Of a stretch of DNA of 64,000 nt, positions 59,417 to 64,000 are shown in pieces (the stretch's first letter is position 1; each line of letters opens with the position of its first letter). Origin of the DNA: JAWHTC01 sp032586155. Lineage in GTDB: Bacteria > Pseudomonadota > Alphaproteobacteria > Rhodobacterales > Rhodobacteraceae. The DNA lies in contig NZ_JAWHTC010000005.1 in assembly GCF_032586155.1 (NCBI RefSeq), positions 310,001 to 374,000 on the forward strand, given 5' to 3'. The notes below the pieces were generated by a model. It was not told the DNA's origin, did no database searches, and saw only the letters and a list, made by a program, of their open reading frames with translations. The translations under genes and the position numbers were made by a program.

Positions 59417-60643
59417 ATGGGCGTGGTGGTGCAACGATTAGTGACGTATGCGGTGGCGTTGGTCTTCATGGTTGGTCAGGCGTCTGCATTCGAGTTCGGG
59501 GTCTGGCAGTTTCGCCACAATGACGGGCATCTGATGATCACGACCAATGACCCGCACGGGATCGTCGTCGTCGACGATGGCCTGTTTGCGGCTGTGAACA
59601 TTGCACCGAAACGGGCCATTGCGGTTGTCGGATTTTTCCGGACCGGGGCACCGGCCGAAACGCTGAAATCTACCATCACGCTGACCGACGGGAGCCAGTT
59701 CACCCGCGAAATGGGTGAAGGAGAGTTTGTCTCGCATCAGGAAGAAGGTGAGACCGGCTATGCCTATATCTTCCTTGTCGGTGACAAGGATCGCGAGCTT
59801 TTGAAGGCGGCAGCAAGCTGGCGGGTTGTGGCCGGCGGAATTGCCAGAGATTTTCCGATGAAAGGATCACGCAAGGCGATAACCGCGGCGGAGGAGGCCG
59901 CCAAGCGGTTGAAGGTTGCGAAGGCGGCGGCGTCCGACAAGGATAAGTGGAGGCGCGACTGCATTTCTCTTGCCGGGCATCCCTGGGATGACAACACCAC
60001 CGGGCCAGGTGTGGGCTGGGGTGACCTGGATGCCGAAGCGGCGACAAAGGCCTGTAGCCAGGCCATCGCGCTGGGCGCTGTATCACCGCAGATACGCTAT
60101 TTACAGGGCCGGGCGATGGACAAGGGGAAGGACCGGGGAACCCTGAACGTTCTGCGTAAGGCGTCAGACGATGGCTATATGCCGGCGACGTACCACCTGG
60201 GTCTGCTCTATTGGGAGGGGGACTATGGGCTGGACAACAAGGAATATGGTCGCTGGATGATCCGGGCGGCGTCCGAGAGCGGATATCGTCCCGCGAGCCA
60301 CCAGATGTCGAAAATCCTGACTGCGAGCAGCGACAACCAGGAGCGTCTGTCGGGCCTGCGCCTGATGCGCGCCAATGCGGACAACGGATACACGTTGTCT
60401 CAGTGGTTGTTTGCCCAACGCCTGGAAAGCGGCGAGGCGCACGGAGTGCCAGATTACGACCTCGCGCTGCAGTATTACGCAATGGCCGCCGACAGCGAAC
60501 ACAGTGCAAGTGCCTTCCGGCTGGCCGAGATGTATCGCGATGGGGTCGGGACCCAACCGAACCCGAAGCTTTACCTGGAGTATCTGCGCCATGCCGCCGA
60601 TCTGGGGAATGAAAAGGCGAAAGAGGAGTTGGGGTTGGATTAG
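59417..60643 (+). CDS. exported Sel1-repeat protein, paralogue 1
   Basis: A 408-residue protein with a signal peptide (LVTYAVALVFMVGQASA), an N-terminal beta-rich domain (about 25-155, FGVWQFRHNDGHLMITTNDPHG...) resembling invasion-associated-locus-B-type folds, a basic linker around GSRKAITAAEEAAKRL, and C-terminal Sel1-type helical repeats (DGYMPATYHLGLLYWEGDYGLDNKEY; SASAFRLAEMYRDGVGTQPN; AADLGNEKAKEELG). Sel1 repeats usually mediate protein contacts in the periplasm. Domain order and the GSRK linker recur in the next gene, so the two are tandem paralogues. GGAG lies about 24 bases upstream; a nearer site is weak. Confidence 0.8.
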   Translation: MGVVVQRLVTYAVALVFMVGQASAFEFGVWQFRHNDGHLMITTNDPHGIVVVDDGLFAAVNIAPKRAIAVVGFFRTGAPAETLKSTITLTDGSQFTREMGEGEFVSHQEEGETGYAYIFLVGDKDRELLKAAASWRVVAGGIARDFPMKGSRKAITAAEEAAKRLKVAKAAASDKDKWRRDCISLAGHPWDDNTTGPGVGWGDLDAEAATKACSQAIALGAVSPQIRYLQGRAMDKGKDRGTLNVLRKASDDGYMPATYHLGLLYWEGDYGLDNKEYGRWMIRAASESGYRPASHQMSKILTASSDNQERLSGLRLMRANADNGYTLSQWLFAQRLESGEAHGVPDYDLALQYYAMAADSEHSASAFRLAEMYRDGVGTQPNPKLYLEYLRHAADLGNEKAKEELGLD

Positions 60644-60880
60644 TCTGGTTGCTCCATGTCTTCATACTGAGGTGATGGGAGCAAGGACGCAGATTTTTTG
60701 TCGGCTGTTTTTTTGCGGCGTGTCTTTGGGTCTTGTTTCAGGGGTAATCCGCGTGGGGTGTTTCCGCGACGGCGGCATCACGGCACGAAAACCTTCGACA
60801 AATTGCGCGCAAATTTGCAATCGTGGACCAGAGATATGTATGACGATTTTTTGGTCAGTGGTGTTTCAGGAATTTATTAA

Positions 60881-60902
60881 CGATCGCCCAGATAGGCGAT
60901 CG
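60881..60902 (+). promoter_or_regulatory. hairpin next to the ribosome site of Sel1 paralogue 2
   Basis: CGATCGCC-CAGATA-GGCGATCG is a perfect 8+8 inverted repeat ending 12 bases before the ATG at 60915, next to GGGAGAAACAGGG. Folding could limit access to the ribosome site. No U-run follows, so it is unlikely to be a terminator. The preceding 80 bases contain overlapping palindromes TTGCGCGCAA and GCAAATTTGC near 60807-60821. Confidence 0.55.
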
Positions 60903-60914
60903 GGAGAAACAGGG

Positions 60915-62132
60915 ATGAAAACTCGTGCTAAGGGGTTGTTGAGGGCGGTTCTGCTGGTTTGCGTGGCATTTTGGGGGATGGCGGCAGCCGCGCAGCAGAC
61001 TGGTGTCTGGAAGTTTTACTACAATGAACTATTTCACGATTTCTTCTATACGTCAGAACCCTACGCGTTGGTGGCGAAAAGTAATACGAAGTTTGCAGCC
61101 GTACAGGTGACGCGCGCGGATCAGGACTGGATTGGCATTGTTGGCCTGTTTCCGGATCCCGCAGCTTCGGTTTTGAATTACACGGTCGTGTATGCCGATG
61201 GCCGCAGGGAAGCGGCCTATTTTTCCGATTCAGCTTTGGACATCGTGGAGCTGGAGGGCTTTGAGGGGTGGGCATATGTTTTCAAGATGGAAGCCGAAGA
61301 AGCAGAGATGCTGAAAGCGGGCTCGACCCTGGAGGTTTCCATGAATGGCGAAACGGTTGTCTTTCCGCTCAAGGGATCGCGCAAAAGCATCGAGCGGGCC
61401 GAGCGCGCGGCGGCATGGGGTAAACCGTTACCAAGGGACACTTGGAGCGAGATTTGCCGGGCAGAGGCCGCGCACCGTTGGGAACTGCCTGTCGAAGCCT
61501 ATCACCGCAATTGGCAGAAAGGTGTGGAATGGGGCGAGCTAAATGCCGAGGTTGCGATTGAAGCCTGCGTCAATGCGATCAATGGTGGTGACAAATCAGC
61601 GGAAAACTACTATCGGCTGGGGCGCGCGCTTGACCGCGCCGGCTCCGAGAGAAGCGTTGTCTATCTGACCCAGGCGTCGGAAATGGGCTATGCAATGGCC
61701 AAGACCCATCTCGGGATACTCCATATAGAAAAGCTCTACGGCCTTGATGATGTTGATTACGCCATGGAGCTGTTTTCGGCGGCATCGAAGAAGGGCAACG
61801 TTCCGGGCAGCTATGAACACCTGCTGAACTTTTTTTTAGCACCGTCTTTGTTAAAGTCGATGGCAGATGCATATTACTACGCGCCAGCCAATAAAACCTA
61901 TGCAGAGCTACTGGAAGATGGCAGCGCGACGGGAACGCCTGACCCTGAGCGTGCGAGACACTACTATAGTCGGGCCTGGGCGGCGGGTTCTGCTCCCAGT
62001 GCGTATCGGTTGGCTGAAATGCATCGTGACGGCGTGGGCGGGCCGCCGAGCCAGACAGAATACCTCGTCTACTTGAAAAGGGCGGCTAAATTGGGGCACC
62101 AGAAGGCGTCGGAAGAGTTGGACAACTATTAG
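60915..62132 (+). CDS. exported Sel1-repeat protein, paralogue 2
   Basis: A 405-residue protein with a signal peptide (LLRAVLLVCVAFWGMAAAAQ), an N-terminal beta domain (GVWKFYYNELFHDFFYTSEP...) and Sel1-type helical repeats in the C-terminal half (SAENYYRLGRALDRAG; YAMAKTHLGILHIEKLYGL; SAPSAYRLAEMHRDGVGGPPSQ). It shares with the upstream gene the GVW start of the mature protein, FPLKGSRKSIERAERAA and the C-terminal YLKRAAKLGHQKASEEL. I choose the ATG at 60915, with GGGAG and AGGG upstream; the frame upstream to 60375 is inside paralogue 1. A/T-richer codon use than most neighbours. Confidence 0.8.
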   Translation: MKTRAKGLLRAVLLVCVAFWGMAAAAQQTGVWKFYYNELFHDFFYTSEPYALVAKSNTKFAAVQVTRADQDWIGIVGLFPDPAASVLNYTVVYADGRREAAYFSDSALDIVELEGFEGWAYVFKMEAEEAEMLKAGSTLEVSMNGETVVFPLKGSRKSIERAERAAAWGKPLPRDTWSEICRAEAAHRWELPVEAYHRNWQKGVEWGELNAEVAIEACVNAINGGDKSAENYYRLGRALDRAGSERSVVYLTQASEMGYAMAKTHLGILHIEKLYGLDDVDYAMELFSAASKKGNVPGSYEHLLNFFLAPSLLKSMADAYYYAPANKTYAELLEDGSATGTPDPERARHYYSRAWAAGSAPSAYRLAEMHRDGVGGPPSQTEYLVYLKRAAKLGHQKASEELDNY

Positions 62133-62180
62133 GTAGATCGCTCCGGGCGTACCCGCTGGGTTGCGGCCGGAGTGGCGTTG

Positions 62181-63557
62181 TTACTTGGTTTCCGATTTCT
62201 CCAGTATTTTGACCTCGCGCTGGGGGAAGGGGATGGAGATGTCATTTGCCTGGAACGCGTCCCAGAGCGCGAGGTAGACATTGCCTCGGATATTGGTCAG
62301 CCCGCCGGTCGGGTCGGTGATCCAGAAGCGCAGGATATAGTCGACAGAGCTGTCGCCGAAACTGACAATGTGACAGACAGGCGGCTTGTGGGTCAGTACC
62401 CGGCTGACGCTTTTGGCCGCTTCGATAGCGATGGCGCGGACCTTGTGGGGGTCGTCGCCATAGGCAGTGCCAAAGAAGATATCGAGGCGGACGAAATCAT
62501 TGGTGTGGGACCAGTTGACCACCTGGCCGGTGATCAGGTCTTCGTTCGGGATCAGGAATTCCTTGCCATCCCGTGTCACCACTGAAGTGTAACGCGCGCC
62601 CAGCGTGTCGATCCAGCCGAAGGTTTCGCCCAAAGAGATCACGTCACCAGGCTTGATCGACTTGTCCAAGAGGATGATCACCCCGGAGACCAGGTTCGAC
62701 ACCACTTTTTGCAGGCCGAAACCGAGGCCGACACCAATGGCGCCTGAGAGCACCGCAAGTCCGGTGAGGTCGACCCCTATGGCCTTCAACCCGATGAAGA
62801 CGGCGGCACCGTAGAGCAGGACCTGGAAGAACTTGAGCGCCAGCACCTGCATTGAGGGGCTGATATCCTCGTTCTTTCGCAGGCCAGTGGCGGTGGTTTT
62901 TGACAGGAACCGCGCCAGGGCAAACAGAACGCCGAGGGTAAAGATCGCCTGGACCAGAACCCAGAGCGATAAATGCAGGTTGCCAAGGTCGACCGCCGCG
63001 CTGTCGAGCAGGGTGCGGGCCTCGTCCGTCAGGCCGAGGATCGACAGTGTCACCCAGGTCCAGCCGGCATAGCGGACAACGGTGCGCAGGAAAGAATTAG
63101 AGATCAGCCGTGAGATGATCGCGATCAGCAGCCAGGCCATGGCGAGGTTGCCGATCACTTCGAGCACATAAACGCGCGAGCGCCAGCGCATGGTTTCCAG
63201 CATGATCCAGATCGTCGGCCAGATCAGCGCAATAAAGAAAATCAGCGCCAACCGCCGTTCCAACAGCAACAGGTAGCGATAACGCCAGCGCGGCCAGTTC
63301 TCGCGCGAGCGCATCCAGTCGCGTATACGGGGCCGGACCACCCGGGCCAAAAGCCAAGAAATAATAACGAGGCCGAAGGCGATGAGAAACTGGTAAGCGA
63401 CCCAGGGACGCAGCAGGCTTTCAAAGAAATCCTGGGCCCGTTCAGCCAGCGAAAATGCCACCTCCTGAACGTCCGGTGCTTGTGCCTGTTCGGCTTCGGC
63501 CTCGGCGGTGGCCGTGCCGGCCTGTTCCAGTGTGGTTTCTGTCGGATCGGTGCTCAT
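62181..63557 (-). CDS. mechanosensitive ion channel, MscS family
   Basis: A 458-residue MscS-type channel with an acidic N-terminal tail and about four to five predicted helices before the pore helix (GLAVLSGAIGVGLGFGLQKVVSNLVSGVIILLDKSIKPGDVI, about 270-312) with the typical Gly/Ala packing pattern and the GFG-x-QK element. The beta domain follows (GEFGWIDTLGARYTSVVTRDGKEFLIPNEDLITGQVVNWS). It releases osmolytes when membrane tension rises. It is convergent with the Sel1 gene; a GC hairpin CTCCGG/CCGGAG (62141-62172) lies between them. Confidence 0.93.
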   Translation of the reverse strand: MSTDPTETTLEQAGTATAEAEAEQAQAPDVQEVAFSLAERAQDFFESLLRPWVAYQFLIAFGLVIISWLLARVVRPRIRDWMRSRENWPRWRYRYLLLLERRLALIFFIALIWPTIWIMLETMRWRSRVYVLEVIGNLAMAWLLIAIISRLISNSFLRTVVRYAGWTWVTLSILGLTDEARTLLDSAAVDLGNLHLSLWVLVQAIFTLGVLFALARFLSKTTATGLRKNEDISPSMQVLALKFFQVLLYGAAVFIGLKAIGVDLTGLAVLSGAIGVGLGFGLQKVVSNLVSGVIILLDKSIKPGDVISLGETFGWIDTLGARYTSVVTRDGKEFLIPNEDLITGQVVNWSHTNDFVRLDIFFGTAYGDDPHKVRAIAIEAAKSVSRVLTHKPPVCHIVSFGDSSVDYILRFWITDPTGGLTNIRGNVYLALWDAFQANDISIPFPQREVKILEKSETK

Positions 63558-63904
63558 CTGAGAGATACCGTGGCATGGCCCGGCCGTTTGGACAAGGGTT
63601 CAGCAGCGGGCAAGAAAGCAGGTAATGGAATAGAGATTGGCATCTGGCATTGTCGCTTGGCATCGTTTTTACGGGCCGAACGATAGTGACCCAGTCTGCA
63701 GATGCGTTGGCTTTGCGCGTCTCGGCCCTTGTTTGACAGAGGCCTTGATAGTATCTCCCCACCATGACTCGATTTTTCGACATGGATGACCGCGCGCGGT
63801 TGAATGAACGCTTCTACGGTGAGGCGCGCTCGGTTCTGGCACGCCTATAAGGCGGCCCATATCCATTTCACGACTGACTTCATGAACAAAACGGGAGAGG
63901 ACCG
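63558..63904. other. gap between mscS-like gene and leuC
   Basis: This 347-base region is divergent promoter space. It contains TTGACA at about 63733, a 28-codon frame at 63764-63850 (MTRFFDMDDRARLNERF...) and the leuC ribosome site GGGAGAGGA. The short frame is not rich in Leu codons, so it does not look like a leu attenuator peptide, and I do not call it a gene. No terminator or riboswitch is seen. Confidence 0.4.
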
Positions 63905-64000
63905 ATGTCCCCCAAAACACTCTATGACAAGATCTGGGATGCCCATGTGGCCCACGAGGCCGAAGATGGCACCTGCCTTCTCTATATCGACCGTCACCTG
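63905..64000 (+). CDS. leuC: 3-isopropylmalate dehydratase large subunit (5' end only)
   Basis: Only the first 32 codons are inside the window: MSPKTLYDKIWDAHVAHEAE followed by DGTCLLYIDRHL. This is the family start of LeuC, the aconitase-type subunit of isopropylmalate isomerase in leucine synthesis (DGTxLLYIDRHLVHE is highly conserved). The ATG at 63905 has GGGAGAGGA 5-8 bases upstream. Remaining domains and Fe-S cysteines lie beyond the edge. Confidence 0.93.
   Translation, partial: MSPKTLYDKIWDAHVAHEAEDGTCLLYIDRHL

Noticed and set aside
63764..63850. 28-codon frame upstream of leuC as an attenuator leader peptide
   Set aside because: Only three scattered Leu codons, no Leu run and no terminator/antiterminator stems nearby.

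Overview
The window is a GC-rich chromosomal segment from an alphaproteobacterium of the Rhodobacterales, most likely the Roseobacter group. This rests on the gene order (rlmH-gpmI-envC-like-ctpA-rppH, hemC/hemE/hemF, an aerobic-type cob cluster with a CbiG-CobJ fusion, rpsO near pnp), on many ATGA stop/start overlaps, and on a Rhodobacterales-style intergenic palindromic repeat. No phage, IS element, CRISPR array, rRNA or tRNA gene was recognised. Most of the window is housekeeping DNA on both strands.

Layout. 1-1.75 kb (+): LysE-like tail, methyltransferase, rnhA and a TRIC/UPF0126 membrane protein starting at TTG. 1.75-4.8 kb (-): three consecutive peptide deformylase genes, fmt and two small GlsB/YeaQ-like membrane proteins; the third deformylase lacks the catalytic Glu and the metal-binding Cys. 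4.9-6.4 kb: MalY/PatB-type lyase and a small unknown. 6.5-16.3 kb: corrin-ring cluster cobM, cbiG-cobJ, cobI, cobL, cobH, long-form cbiX with a His/Asp-rich tail and a DUF6732-like protein on the minus strand; DUF1636, cobC-type decarboxylase and cbiB on the plus strand. 16.3-19.9 kb: lytic transglycosylase and a secreted HExxH metallopeptidase of no family I recognise. 20.3-25.3 kb (+): aldehyde dehydrogenase, class-III PLP enzyme, APH-type kinase and UPF0261 protein, which look like a kinase / phospho-lyase / dehydrogenase route for ethanolamine or hydroxylysine. 25.4-28.6 kb: recO, META-domain protein, TetR regulator, glpK. 28.6-29.5 kb: no confident gene, but a dense run of six perfect palindromes. 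29.5-36.7 kb: C-terminally short dnaE2, trxC, kinase-like protein, aldehyde dehydrogenase, aqpZ. 37.2-42.1 kb: DsrE-like protein, then pnp and rpsO separated by a two-gene cytochrome c module on the opposite strand. 42.2-49.5 kb: small membrane proteins, hemC, WYL regulator, hemE, SDR, hemF. 49.5-63.6 kb: a second SDR lacking the catalytic Tyr and Lys, an rsmC-like gene, clpS, HAD hydrolase, rppH, ctpA, envC-like, gpmI, rlmH, rsfS, two paralogous secreted Sel1-repeat proteins and an MscS channel. leuC begins at 63905 and runs off the end.

How the genes work together. Tetrapyrrole synthesis is the main theme: hemC, hemE and hemF supply haem, and the cob cluster draws from the same uroporphyrinogen stem. 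The fmt/deformylase operon handles N-formylmethionine at both ends of translation. The points most worth a second look are the tandem-palindrome region near 28.8 kb, the kinase/phospho-lyase operon, the catalytically altered deformylase and SDR, the shortened dnaE2 with a LexA-like box, the cytochrome module between rpsO and pnp, and the dispersed repeat that creates false N-terminal extensions on fmt and cobH.
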